From Oceanobacillus iheyensis HTE831 (GTDB lineage: Bacteria; Bacillota; Bacilli; Bacillales; Amphibacillaceae), in NCBI RefSeq assembly GCF_000011245.1, contig NC_004193.1:2768501-2832500 (forward strand): a stretch of DNA of 64,000 nucleotides, in the 5' to 3' direction. Below, one piece after another: positions 7,942-17,027 of the stretch (position 1 is the stretch's first letter; each line of letters opens with the position of its first letter). Both the position numbers and the translations under genes were made by a program. The notes under the pieces are model-generated. The model did no database searches. It worked only from the letters and a program-made list of their open reading frames with translations, and was not told where the DNA came from.

Positions 7942-9402
7942 TTAGGAATATGGGAATTGGCGTTTTGTATGTTGAATAGAAATCCATTTTGTTGTTGTAA
8001 ATGCTTCTAAACTCCACTCTCCATTTAGACGACCTACGCCGGAATTTTTCACTCCTCCAAATGCTACATTTGGCTCGTCATTAATTGTTCCATCATTAAT
8101 ATGGATCATACCTGACTCTAATTGTTTTGCCACTTCTGCACCACGATTAACATCGCTTGTATGCACGGCACCACTAAGACCATATGAACTAGCATTTGCA
8201 TAAGCAATGGCTTGCTCTTCTGATGATACTTTCATAATCGCGACAACTGGCGCAAAGAATTCTTCATTGGCAATTTGCATATCTGGAGTTACTTCTGTAA
8301 AGATGACAGGCTCTACTACATTACCATTTACCTGTCCTCTTACTAATGGATGTGCGCCTTCTTCCACCCCTTTTTCTATAAGGTTAACTGTATTTTGCAC
8401 TTGACGCTCATTAATTAATGGACCGATGATCGTACTTGAATCTGCAGGGTCACCGCAAGTCAAAGTCTTAACTTTATCTGCATACTTCTGGACAAATTCA
8501 TCATACACATCTTCATGAACAATAATTCGATTTGCTGACATACAAATTTGGCCTTGATGTGTAAATCTACTAAATACACCAGCACTTACTGCATAATCAA
8601 CATCTGCATCTTCTAGTACGATTAATGCGCTGTTTCCACCTAGCTCTAGATGAACTTCTTTTAGATTACGAGAAGCAACTTCACCAATATGCTTCCCTAC
8701 CTTTGTAGAACCGGTAAAGGAAATCGCAGCTGGAACGGGATGATCAACAAAACGATCACCAATTTCTGAAATCTCTGTTGTTACTACTTGAAGTACCCCT
8801 TTAGGAAGCCCAGCTTCTTCAAATATTTTTGCAATCATTGTCCCACCTGTAATTGCTGTATGTTCATGTGGTTTTAATACAACTGCATTACCAGTAGCTA
8901 AGGCAGGAGCAACAGATTTCATAGATAGGAAGAATGGGAAGTTAAATGGACTAATCACACCTACAACTCCAACTGGTACTCGATAAACACGATTTTCTTT
9001 CCCATCAATAGGTGAAGGTAAGATACTTCCGCTCATTCGCATTGGAAAAGAGGATGCTTCCTTAATCATATTTGTAACAAGTCCGATTTCAAATTCAGCC
9101 TTCAGACGGGTTCCGCCTATTTCTTGAATGATAATATCAACTATTTCTTCATGATTTTCTTCCATATAAGTAACAGCTTTGTCCATAATTCTTTGTACAG
9201 TAATCGGATTTTCCTTAGCCCAAGCTTTTTGTACTTCTTGTGCTGTTTCATACGCATCATCTAAATCTTGTAATGAAGCTGCACGGTAAGTAGCAATAAC
9301 CTCTCCACTATATGGATTCGTATTTTGAATCGTAGCCTTTCCATTTCCATCTTTCCAAACACCATTGATATATTGGGAATCTAATTGACTATACATTGAC
9401 AT
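7942..9402 (-). CDS. yfmT: Aromatic/aliphatic aldehyde dehydrogenase, YfmT-like
   Basis: A 486-residue NAD(P)-dependent aldehyde dehydrogenase of full length. Cofactor and catalytic motifs are FNFPFFLS (oxyanion Asn), VLKPHEHT, FTGSTKVGKHIG, the general base in LELGGNS and the nucleophile in GQICMSANR. The MSANR sequence after the catalytic Cys is typical of the vanillin/benzaldehyde dehydrogenase group that includes B. subtilis YfmT. The gene lies 13 bp downstream of the yfmS-like chemoreceptor gene, the same pairing as in B. subtilis. That supports the assignment and suggests that aldehyde sensing and removal are linked. Confidence 0.85.
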   Translation of the reverse strand: MSMYSQLDSQYINGVWKDGNGKATIQNTNPYSGEVIATYRAASLQDLDDAYETAQEVQKAWAKENPITVQRIMDKAVTYMEENHEEIVDIIIQEIGGTRLKAEFEIGLVTNMIKEASSFPMRMSGSILPSPIDGKENRVYRVPVGVVGVISPFNFPFFLSMKSVAPALATGNAVVLKPHEHTAITGGTMIAKIFEEAGLPKGVLQVVTTEISEIGDRFVDHPVPAAISFTGSTKVGKHIGEVASRNLKEVHLELGGNSALIVLEDADVDYAVSAGVFSRFTHQGQICMSANRIIVHEDVYDEFVQKYADKVKTLTCGDPADSSTIIGPLINERQVQNTVNLIEKGVEEGAHPLVRGQVNGNVVEPVIFTEVTPDMQIANEEFFAPVVAIMKVSSEEQAIAYANASSYGLSGAVHTSDVNRGAEVAKQLESGMIHINDGTINDEPNVAFGGVKNSGVGRLNGEWSLEAFTTTKWISIQHTKRQFPYS

Positions 9403-9415
9403 GATATTCGCTCCT

Positions 9416-10270
9416 CTAATTTCGTATTTCTGTATTTTCCTTAGCCATGGCAGCTAAGCTTTGAATATTGCTATTTACTTCTTGCATTGTTGCTGTAAGT
9501 TCTTCAATAGCAGCTGATTGAGAGTCTGATTCAAGATTAGCTTTTTGAATATCTTTATCAAGACCATCAATAACGGATTTAATTTTATTCGTAATCGTAT
9601 AGATTTCATCTACTTGTGTTTTAGAATTAGCAGCCATTTTACGAACTTCACTGGCAACCACAGAAAAACCTCTACCATGTTCTCCTGCTCGAGCCGCTTC
9701 GATAGCAGCATTTAAACCGAGCAAGTTACTTTGATCGGCAATTCCTTTTACCGTTTGTGAAAATTCTTCAATTAACTGGACACTCTCTCCAACTTCAACT
9801 GACTTTTGTGATACAAAGTTCATATTCTCTGACAATTGAGAGATAGATTCTGCCATATCTGTAATCGTTTTAGTAATATCTTCAAAAACATCGGATAAAT
9901 TCCCAGATACATCTGACAGTTGTTGTGCTTTATCCACGTTCATTCCTAAGCCAACACCGCCAACAATGTTGCCAAATTCATCTCTTATAGGAACTGCCTT
10001 TGAAATTAATTTCACACCGAGAACATGAGCAGGAACTACCATAGACTGGTTCTCCCCTTCTTGAATCGCTCTCGTTACGATATCTCCCTCTAATAACGGG
10101 TCTCCTGCTGAAACATCCAATGAAAATGTTTGACCCGGAAAATTCTTCAATAACTTCTCCGTGTCATATATTCCAATCGTTATGTCATCATTTACTAATT
10201 GCTGTATAAAAGGCCCAACCTGAATAAAAGCCTCCAATAACGGATGGGTTTTTACATTTACTACATCCAT
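9416..10270 (-). CDS. yfmS: Short soluble chemotaxis receptor, YfmS-like
   Basis: A 284-residue protein without membrane segments. Residues 1-120 form a small sensor domain ([17 protein letters not shown], then [19 protein letters not shown]) of PAS-like type. Residues 130-284 are a methyl-accepting signalling domain with the conserved hairpin tip [34 protein letters not shown]. No HAMP domain is present. B. subtilis YfmS has this layout and is a cytoplasmic receptor. AGGGGGGAAGGAG precedes the ATG. Confidence 0.85.
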   Translation of the reverse strand: MDVVNVKTHPLLEAFIQVGPFIQQLVNDDITIGIYDTEKLLKNFPGQTFSLDVSAGDPLLEGDIVTRAIQEGENQSMVVPAHVLGVKLISKAVPIRDEFGNIVGGVGLGMNVDKAQQLSDVSGNLSDVFEDITKTITDMAESISQLSENMNFVSQKSVEVGESVQLIEEFSQTVKGIADQSNLLGLNAAIEAARAGEHGRGFSVVASEVRKMAANSKTQVDEIYTITNKIKSVIDGLDKDIQKANLESDSQSAAIEELTATMQEVNSNIQSLAAMAKENTEIRN

Positions 10271-10542
10271 TTCTCCTTCCCCCCTAAAAAATTTCCTAGT
10301 CTCTAGATTTTATATCGGTATGAATAAAGGATTGTGAAGACAACTATCTATTTCCATAACTTTCTAAATTACTTCATTATATAATCAAAGGCTGATAGTG
10401 TAACCAACTAACCCAATTTTGTGATCGTTTATTACTTAAGTACGAGGGGAAAGACAAATTACCTTTATAATAATCGACAGCAATATACTTAAAACTCATG
10501 TTGAGAAGGCGCTCGATTTAGTTAATGAATAAAATATCAATG
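10271..10542. other. Intergenic gap upstream of yfmS-like gene
   Basis: AT-rich sequence between the divergent yfmS start and the terminator of the amidohydrolase gene. It should carry the yfmS promoter, but I could not pick boxes with confidence. No convincing open reading frame. Confidence 0.4.
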
Positions 10543-10580
10543 TAAAAAATCCCTATCTAGAATATATCTCTAAGATAGGG
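10543..10580 (-). terminator. Terminator of the rpiR-amhX operon
   Basis: CCCTATCT (10551-10558) pairs with AGATAGGG (10573-10580). On the minus strand the hairpin is followed by ATTTTTT, just after the amidohydrolase stop. Confidence 0.8.
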
Positions 10581-10594
10581 ACAGCATAAATTTT

Positions 10595-11716
10595 CTATTT
10601 ATATACATCTAATACTGCTTTTGTTAGAATTCCCACTCCATTTTCAAGTGCATGTTGATCAAATGTCATTGTCGGATGATGCAGACCAGGAGTTAGTGAA
10701 CAGCCTAAACCAAGCATCGTGGCTTTCAGTTCTGGACGTTTAATAGTATAAAAATGGAAGTCATCCCCACCAGGTGTTATTAATGGTTCGAGCAATTTCT
10801 CCTCTCCTAGATGAGAAGTAATAGCACTTTGCATAATATCGATAGCTTCTTCATTAATTTCTGCTGCAGCAATCCCATGTACATCTGTTATTTCAATTTT
10901 AATATCATATAAATCTCGAACTGCATCAAAGATATTATGAACCTTTCTTTCCAAATTCTCCATTACCATATTTGATTGCGCTCGTAAATCAAGGCTAAAT
11001 GCAGCATTTCCGGGAATAATATTAGCATTCTTTCCACCGGACTGAAATTTTGTCATTTTTACAGAATGAGGAATACGTGGATCTAAGTGAATTTGACGGA
11101 TCATATTAACGATTTGGGCTCCGACTTCGATTGCATTATGATTTAGATGTGGTCTAGCTCCATGCGCATCGTCTCCTTGAATCTCACCATGAAACATTCT
11201 AGTGGCACCATGTACAATAACCGGAGTTGCTGTCCCCATCTTCGCTTCTTGGTCTGGACGAAGATGTACACCGAATAAATAGTCGACGTTGTCTACCACA
11301 CCTTTTTCTACCATTTTAAGTGCACCGCTACCATTTTCTTCAGCTGGTTGAAAGATAAACTTAATCGCTATCTTGTCTTTCATATTTGGAATTTCTTGTA
11401 ATGACCATAGTACACCAAGGACCATTGCCATATGTGCATCATGTCCACAAGAATGGTTCGCTTGAAAAATCCCATTCACTTCTTGCCATAGTGCATCCAT
11501 ATCTGCACGAATACCTACAACCGGAAGTCCCTTATTAAAATCTCCATATTCTCCAATTACCCCTGTACAATCCGTAAAGGTGGTCACATTACACCCTGCT
11601 TTTTCTAGTTGCTGCTTGATATACTTGGTAGTTTCCACCTCTTCCCAACTAATTTCAGGATGTTGGTGTAAATAATGAAACACATCTCTTACTCTTTGTT
11701 CAATACTCGTTGTCAT
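10595..11716 (-). CDS. amhX: M20-family amidohydrolase, AmhX-like
   Basis: A 373-residue zinc aminoacylase-type peptidase of the M20D group. Metal-site motifs are GIRADMDAL, NHSCGHDAHM, QPAEENGSGA, GVHLRP and the late PGGDDFHFY. The Cys/His of SCGHD and the Glu pair of PAEE are the usual metal and general-base residues. Such enzymes release amino acids from N-acyl or auxin-like conjugates. The gene starts inside the rpiR stop (ATGA, 11713-11716). The divergent racemase of the N-acylamino-acid type (14222-15331) suggests N-acyl amino acids as substrates. Confidence 0.85.
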   Translation of the reverse strand: MTTSIEQRVRDVFHYLHQHPEISWEEVETTKYIKQQLEKAGCNVTTFTDCTGVIGEYGDFNKGLPVVGIRADMDALWQEVNGIFQANHSCGHDAHMAMVLGVLWSLQEIPNMKDKIAIKFIFQPAEENGSGALKMVEKGVVDNVDYLFGVHLRPDQEAKMGTATPVIVHGATRMFHGEIQGDDAHGARPHLNHNAIEVGAQIVNMIRQIHLDPRIPHSVKMTKFQSGGKNANIIPGNAAFSLDLRAQSNMVMENLERKVHNIFDAVRDLYDIKIEITDVHGIAAAEINEEAIDIMQSAITSHLGEEKLLEPLITPGGDDFHFYTIKRPELKATMLGLGCSLTPGLHHPTMTFDQHALENGVGILTKAVLDVYK

Positions 11717-12543
11717 TCATCTTCCCCGTCCTTTATATAATACTTAAATGTCGGTAATATTTTACCTCGATCTTGAACCTGATCGATCAATTTAGATAAG
11801 ATTGAATTCATCAGAGACATGGTTATTGGTCCTTTTTGTAACAGAACATTCGAATTATCCGATGAGTAAATCGAAATAACAAAATCAGCATATTCGGCTG
11901 CAGGCGATGCCCATGAATCAGTAATTACGATTACAGGAACCCCTTTTTTCTTAGCTTCTTCCGCTAAACGAATCGTGTCTATTGCATAGCGGAAGAAAGA
12001 GAAAATAATGATACAAGATTTTTTAGGCATTAATTCGAGTATCCCTGCATCGCTTTCTGGTCGAAATAAAGAAGCATTCCCTACAATGTAATTCAAATTA
12101 AATGAAAACCAATGCGCAAAACTGAAAGAATGATAGTAGCCTGCAACTATAACTTTCTCACTATCTAGAATCCTCTCTATAACATCGTTTAATACATCTA
12201 CATCTATTATATTCTTCATCTGCTTTAAATTCTTAACATCTTCTTCTATAAATTGTTCAAAATTAGATTCTTTCGTGGAAACATTCTTCTTATCGTTGCT
12301 ATTTTCTAGACTTATTAAATGATGTCTCACTTCTTTTTGTAGATCTGCATATCCTCGATATCCTATAAAATGACAAAATCGTATCACCATTGTTTCACTT
12401 ACGTCTATCATACTGCCTACTTTTTTAGCTGGGTGTATGGCAAATACGATCGGCTCGGCTAACAGATATCTCCCTACTTTTTTTAATCCTTTAGTCATTT
12501 CTGGGAGATTCGTTTTTGTTCTTTCTACATATTCTCGGTTCAT
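11713..12543 (-). CDS. RpiR/MurR-family transcriptional regulator
   Basis: A 276-residue regulator with an N-terminal RpiR HTH (residues 1-75; VGSMIDVSETMVIRFCHFIGYRGYADLQ) and a C-terminal SIS sugar-isomerase-type sensor domain (about 120-245; VIVAGYYHSFSFAHWFSFNL, IIIFSFFRYAIDTIRL). ATG 12543 follows AAAGGTG; an upstream GTG is in frame. It is divergent from the YfcC-racemase operon and probably controls both sides through the inverted repeat at 12585-12600. Confidence 0.85.
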   Translation of the reverse strand: MNREYVERTKTNLPEMTKGLKKVGRYLLAEPIVFAIHPAKKVGSMIDVSETMVIRFCHFIGYRGYADLQKEVRHHLISLENSNDKKNVSTKESNFEQFIEEDVKNLKQMKNIIDVDVLNDVIERILDSEKVIVAGYYHSFSFAHWFSFNLNYIVGNASLFRPESDAGILELMPKKSCIIIFSFFRYAIDTIRLAEEAKKKGVPVIVITDSWASPAAEYADFVISIYSSDNSNVLLQKGPITMSLMNSILSKLIDQVQDRGKILPTFKYYIKDGEDE

Positions 12544-12578
12544 AAACGTCACCTTTAAAGTTTTTCCAATATTTTGTA

Positions 12579-12607
12579 TTGCTTTAAAGTATAAACTTTA
12601 TTATAAT
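12579..12607 (+). promoter_or_regulatory. Promoter of yfcC-racemase operon with operator in the spacer
   Basis: TTGCTT (12579-12584), 17-base spacer, TATAAT (12602-12607). The spacer is occupied almost exactly by a perfect inverted repeat, TAAAGT-ATAA-ACTTTA (12585-12600). Binding by the adjacent RpiR regulator at this site would exclude RNA polymerase. A half-similar CTTTAAAG lies at 12553-12560 on the side of the regulator gene. Confidence 0.7.
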
Positions 12608-12657
12608 TTATTTCAACTTAAAATATTTAGATTTTTTAAATAAAAAGGAGGTTAACG

Positions 12658-14066
12658 ATGAACAATCAACAAAAGAAAAAAAGGAAGCTCAACCTACCAG
12701 ATGCTTATGTGATATTATTCGCTATACTTCTTATCGCAGCCTTACTAACGTACATAATTCCAGCCGGTTCATTTGACCGGGAAACTTCTGAAAATGGTAT
12801 TGATGTAATTGTTCCTGATAGTTATAGCCAAATAGAACAGCAACCCACTTCTGTAATTGATATCTTTCGTTCTATTCAAGACGGCCTTATTGGAGGAGCT
12901 GGTTTAATATTCCTCGTTTTAATTATAGGTGGTGCTTTTGCAGTTATTGAAAAGACAGGTGCTATCGACAATCTTATTATGAAAACAATTCGAGGAACTC
13001 AAAACAAAGAGTGGATGTTAATTATTATCGTGGCTAGTTTGTTTTCTACCTTCGGAGCACTCGGTATTATAGTAAATGCCGTCATTGCTTTTATCCCGAT
13101 TGGTAAATTTTAGCCAGAGCAATGAAAATGGATGCAATTGTTGGAGTATCTATTATTTATCTAGGTGCCTATTCTGGTTTTGCTATCGGATTTCTCGACC
13201 CAATGACAACTGGATTTGGACAACAAATTGCACAGCTTCCTTTATTTTCAGGAATTGGTTTTCGGTTAATCATATATGTGACTGTTGTAAGTGCTACGAT
13301 TTCTTACATTATCTGGTATGCAAATCGAGTTAAAAATGACCCGAATAAAAGTATTATTCGTGAAAATCGTTTTCCTAAATATGACGAAGGAAGTATCGAT
13401 GAAGTAGATGGAACGTTAACCACTGTTCACAAAATTGTTTTGACGATACTTGTACTTGGAATCGGAACATACGTCTATGGCGTGTTTCAATTAGATTGGT
13501 CCATTAATGAAATGGCAGGAGTATTTATTGCTATCGCCATGTTAACTGCTATTGTCTCAAAAATGGGAGCAAATCACATGGTAGAGGAATTTATGCATGG
13601 TGCTAAAGGTGTTTTATATGGTGCACTAATCATTGGTATGGCTCGATCTATTGTCGTTGTATTAGAAAACGGCTATGTACTTGATACTATTGTCAATGGA
13701 ATGGCAATTATAATGGAACCTTTTTCAAGTGTATTAGGAGCAATTGCTATGTTTATCGGTAATGGCCTGTTTAACCTTATTGTTTCTTCCGGCAGTGGGC
13801 AAGCAGCCATTGTGATGCCAATTATGACTCCTCTTGCAGACTTAATGGATGTACCAAGACAAGTAGCCGTACAAGCCTATTCAATGGGTGATGGATTCAC
13901 AAATATAATTACCCCATTATCTGGGGTATTGATGGCTAATCTAGCAATCGCAGGCATCCCATGGACCAAATGGATTAAATTTGCTATTCCATTAGTTATT
14001 ATTTGGTATATTATTGGCATTATTTTCTTAAGCATTGGTGTTATGATAAATTGGGGACCGATGTAG
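12658..14066 (+). pseudogene. YfcC-family membrane transporter, broken by a single-base frameshift
   Basis: Two pieces together make one protein of about 469 residues, the usual size of the YfcC/AitC basic-amino-acid-antiporter-like family. Piece 1 (12658-13113, 151 residues) ends IAFIPIGKF-stop; the next frame continues without gap as ILARAMKMDAIVGVSIIYLG through 14066. The break is at about 13107-13113 (GGTAAATTTTAG), and one extra base in the A/T run would restore G-K-I-L-A-R-A. The rest shows about 11 membrane spans and typical SGSGQAAIVMPIMTPL and DGFTNIITPLSGVLMANL blocks. No canonical slippery heptamer is present, so this is a real mutation or a sequencing error. Strong AAGGAGG at the start. 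Confidence 0.8.
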
Positions 14067-14150
14067 TGGTATTCAAATCAAGATTATTTTTCTAAAATGC
14101 GTTATTCTTATATAGACAAACATATCTTGGTGTGAACGTTTGCTATGCTT

Positions 14151-14182
14151 CCCTTCATCTTCTTTAGCTAGAAGTAGAAGGG
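14151..14182 (+). other. Intercistronic stem-loop between yfcC and racemase
   Basis: CCCTTC-at-CTTC pairs with GAAG-ta-GAAGGG. No T-run follows, so it looks more like an RNA stability or processing element than a terminator. It lies in the 155-base gap before the racemase gene. Confidence 0.45.
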
Positions 14183-14221
14183 ATCCACCATACCGAATAT
14201 GTAAATAAAGGAGTTAATAAA

Positions 14222-15331
14222 ATGAAATTTCAAGAAATCACCATGCATAAAGTAAGCATGCGTATGAAAAACCCATTCACAACAAGTTTCGGTACCGAAC
14301 AAGACCGCAGCTTTGTTGTTATCGAAGCAAAAGATGAACTCGGAAATACCGGCTGGGGAGAATGTGTCACATCAGATTCCCCATTGTATATCGAGGAATT
14401 CACGGATGGAAGCTGGGTAATGTTAGAACAGTTTCTCGTACCGCTTGCATTGCAACATGAGTGGGAACATCCAGATGAATTAGCAGAACTGTTCGCTCCT
14501 TTTAAACGAAATAACCTCGCAAAAGCTGTAATTGATGCAGCAGCCTGGGATATATATGCAAAGCGACAAGGAATCTCATTATCAGAAGCTATTGGTGGAA
14601 CAAAAAAAGAAATTGAAGTTGGTGTCAGCCTAGGTATTGAAGATGACATGGAACAATTACTTACGAAAATTAAGGAAAAAGTGGACGAAGGATACAAACG
14701 AATTAAAGTTAAAATTAAACCCGGTAAGGATGTTGAAGTAGTAAAACAAATAAGAGAACATTACCCTGACATCCCTCTAATGGTTGATGCAAACTCCGCC
14801 TATACATTAGATGATATAGATTTATTAAAACAACTGGATCCATATAACTTGATGATGATCGAACAACCATTAACTGCTGGTGACCTTATTGACCACGCAG
14901 AATTACAAAAACACTTGGAAACCCCTATCTGTTTGGATGAGAGTATTCATTCTTATGATGATGCGAGAAAAGCTATACAACTTGGTAGTGGAAAAATCAT
15001 AAATATGAAAGTTGGTCGTGTAGGCGGACTTTCTATCATGAAAAAAATCCATGATCTTTGTGAGGAAGCTGCTATTCCAATGTGGTGCGGTGGCATGCTT
15101 GAATCTGGAATTGGACGTGCCCATAATATTGCAGTAACTTCCTTAGCAAACTTTACATTACCAGGTGATACTGCAGCTTCTTCTCGCTATTGGCATGAAG
15201 ACATTATCGAGCCTGAAGTTTTTGTTCATAACGGTATTCTACAGGTCCCAAGCGATCCTGGCATTGGATATAACGTAAGTCGAGAAAAACTAGAAAGATA
15301 TACAGTGCAAAAGAAAACTTTCAAGCGTTAA
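14222..15331 (+). CDS. N-acylamino acid racemase / o-succinylbenzoate synthase family
   Basis: A 369-residue enolase-superfamily enzyme. Motifs: the catalytic KxK pair in RIKVKIKPG, metal ligands in LMVDANSAY, MMIEQPL and CLDESIH, and the second catalytic Lys in NMKVGRVGG. These define the MenC/NSAR group. No menaquinone genes are nearby; the divergent M20 amidohydrolase and amino-acid-type transporter favour N-acyl (perhaps N-succinyl) amino acid racemisation, as described for Geobacillus D-to-L conversion. AAAGGAG precedes the ATG. Confidence 0.85.
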   Translation: MKFQEITMHKVSMRMKNPFTTSFGTEQDRSFVVIEAKDELGNTGWGECVTSDSPLYIEEFTDGSWVMLEQFLVPLALQHEWEHPDELAELFAPFKRNNLAKAVIDAAAWDIYAKRQGISLSEAIGGTKKEIEVGVSLGIEDDMEQLLTKIKEKVDEGYKRIKVKIKPGKDVEVVKQIREHYPDIPLMVDANSAYTLDDIDLLKQLDPYNLMMIEQPLTAGDLIDHAELQKHLETPICLDESIHSYDDARKAIQLGSGKIINMKVGRVGGLSIMKKIHDLCEEAAIPMWCGGMLESGIGRAHNIAVTSLANFTLPGDTAASSRYWHEDIIEPEVFVHNGILQVPSDPGIGYNVSREKLERYTVQKKTFKR

Positions 15332-15340
15332 AAAAGCTGA

Positions 15341-15398
15341 AAGCTGAACAATAGTCAGTAATGGAATTTTCATGACCGGCTATCGTTCAGCTTTTTTT
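15341..15398 (+). terminator. Terminator after racemase
   Basis: AGCTGAAC (15342-15349) pairs with GTTCAGCT (15385-15392), followed by a run of seven T. Confidence 0.85.
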
Positions 15399-15533
15399 CG
15401 TTTTATTTTTACGTGAATATAAGAAAGGAAATTAAATCCCGTCAGCCATGGAAATCTAATCCCGTAAGATTCGAATTTATGTTTCCATTTCACCTCTTTT
15501 ACATACACTACATAAACACCCAAACATTTTTTC

Positions 15534-15590
15534 TTGATTAAGGCATAGAATCATTGTATAGTTTAATTCGTAGTAAATTAATTGGAATTA
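15534..15590 (+). promoter_or_regulatory. Promoter of tcyP with possible CymR box
   Basis: TTGATT (15534-15539), 17-base spacer, TATAGT (15557-15562). Just downstream is TTAATTGGAATTATA (15578-15592). The ATTGGAATT core resembles, from memory, the CymR-binding motif of B. subtilis cysteine-regulon genes, of which tcyP is a member. The promoter is firm; the CymR site is tentative. Confidence 0.65.
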
Positions 15591-15619
15591 TATGTTTTTC
15601 ACAAGGAGGGTATTTGTTA

Positions 15620-17014
15620 ATGGATAATTTGTTTATTTTAATCAACGTCGTAGTTTTACTGGCACTTATTGGACTACTAATTTATATGCAGAAAAAACAT
15701 GTATCATTTGCCAAACGAGTATTTACTGGTATGGGTATAGGGATTGTCTTAGGAGCAATTCTGCAAGGGATATATGGTGAAGGGTCTTCGATTTTAAATG
15801 GGACACTCGATTGGTATAGCATTGTTGGTAGTGGATACGTAAGATTCCTTATGGTAATAGTCGTACCTCTAGTAATGATATCGATTATTCGTGCCATTAT
15901 AAATCTAGATAAGTCCAAAGAACTTGGAAAAATGGCTGGTTGGATCATCGGAATACTTATCTCTACAACATTAATTGCCGCATTAGTGGGTATTGGATCA
16001 GCATTGGTATTTGATCTAAGTGCCGAACAAATAGAAGCTGGTCAAGCAGAAACAGATCGTGGGCTTTCAATCGAACAGAGCTTTTCTGAAATGGAAGGAC
16101 AAACAACACCACAACGAATTCTAAACTTTATTCCGAGTAATATATTCTTGGATATGACTGGTGAACGTCCAACTTCTGTTATTGCTGTAGTAATCTTTTC
16201 TGTAATTATCGGTATTGCCACACTCGGTGTTCAACGAAAACAACCAGAGCATGCAGCAATATTTACGAAAGGAATTAACGCCATATTCAGTATCATCATG
16301 CGAATAGTAACTCTTGTTCTTCGTTTAACACCATTTGGCGTACTTGCTTTAATGACAAATATGGTTGCGAGTACGAATTATGAAGGAATCATCCAGCTAG
16401 GAAAGTTTGTTATCGCGTCCTACGCTGCATTATTAGTGATGTTCGTGATTCACTTAGTACTTGTTGGTGTATTCGGACTTAATCCGATGACCTATTTAAA
16501 AAAAGTTATTCCAGTCCTTGTTTTTGCATTCACATCACGTTCAAGTGCTGGAACAATTCCATTAAATATCTCAGCGCAAAAGAATGCACTTGGCGTAGAT
16601 GATGGGGCAGCAAATATTTCTGCATCATTCGGAGCTACCATGGGGCAAAATGGTTGTGCGGGTATTTATCCGGCCATGTTAGCCGTGATGATTGCTCCGA
16701 CAGTGGGAATCGATCCTTTATCTCTTGATTTCATTATTCAATTGGTGTTAATTACAGCTATCAGTTCATTTGGTGTAGCTGGTGTTGGTGGAGGAGCTAC
16801 CTTTGCAGCAATTATTGTTTTATCCTCTATGGGATTACCAGTAGGTCTTGCAGGGTTATTGATCTCGATCGAAGCATTAATTGATATGGGTCGGACCGCT
16901 CTAAATGTTAATGGAAGCATGGTATCCGGAACATTAACTTCAAAAGTGATGCGAAACCTTAATCATGAGAAGTACCAAGATAAGAAATCCGTTGTCGAAA
17001 ACGCAGGAATTTAA
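15620..17014 (+). CDS. tcyP: L-cystine symporter TcyP
   Basis: A 464-residue dicarboxylate/amino-acid:cation symporter of the SDF family that imports L-cystine. It follows B. subtilis TcyP nearly block by block, by memory: YMQKKHVSFAKRVFTGMGIGI, LRLTPFGVLALMTNMV, AFTSRSSAGTIPLN, GATMGQNGCAGIYPAMLAVM and SFGVAGVGGGATFAA. ATG 15620 follows ACAAGGAGGG; an in-frame reading further upstream has no ribosome site and would run through the promoter region. Convergent with the group II intron, whose 3' end lies 13 bp beyond the stop. Confidence 0.92.
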   Translation: MDNLFILINVVVLLALIGLLIYMQKKHVSFAKRVFTGMGIGIVLGAILQGIYGEGSSILNGTLDWYSIVGSGYVRFLMVIVVPLVMISIIRAIINLDKSKELGKMAGWIIGILISTTLIAALVGIGSALVFDLSAEQIEAGQAETDRGLSIEQSFSEMEGQTTPQRILNFIPSNIFLDMTGERPTSVIAVVIFSVIIGIATLGVQRKQPEHAAIFTKGINAIFSIIMRIVTLVLRLTPFGVLALMTNMVASTNYEGIIQLGKFVIASYAALLVMFVIHLVLVGVFGLNPMTYLKKVIPVLVFAFTSRSSAGTIPLNISAQKNALGVDDGAANISASFGATMGQNGCAGIYPAMLAVMIAPTVGIDPLSLDFIIQLVLITAISSFGVAGVGGGATFAAIIVLSSMGLPVGLAGLLISIEALIDMGRTALNVNGSMVSGTLTSKVMRNLNHEKYQDKKSVVENAGI

Positions 17015-17027
17015 TATTAAGAATAGA

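Noticed and set aside
13098..13116. Programmed -1 frameshift in the YfcC gene
   Set aside because: The site GGTAAATTTTAG does not give an X-XXY-YYZ heptamer in the zero frame, and no downstream stimulatory hairpin was evident. A plain one-base deletion is simpler.
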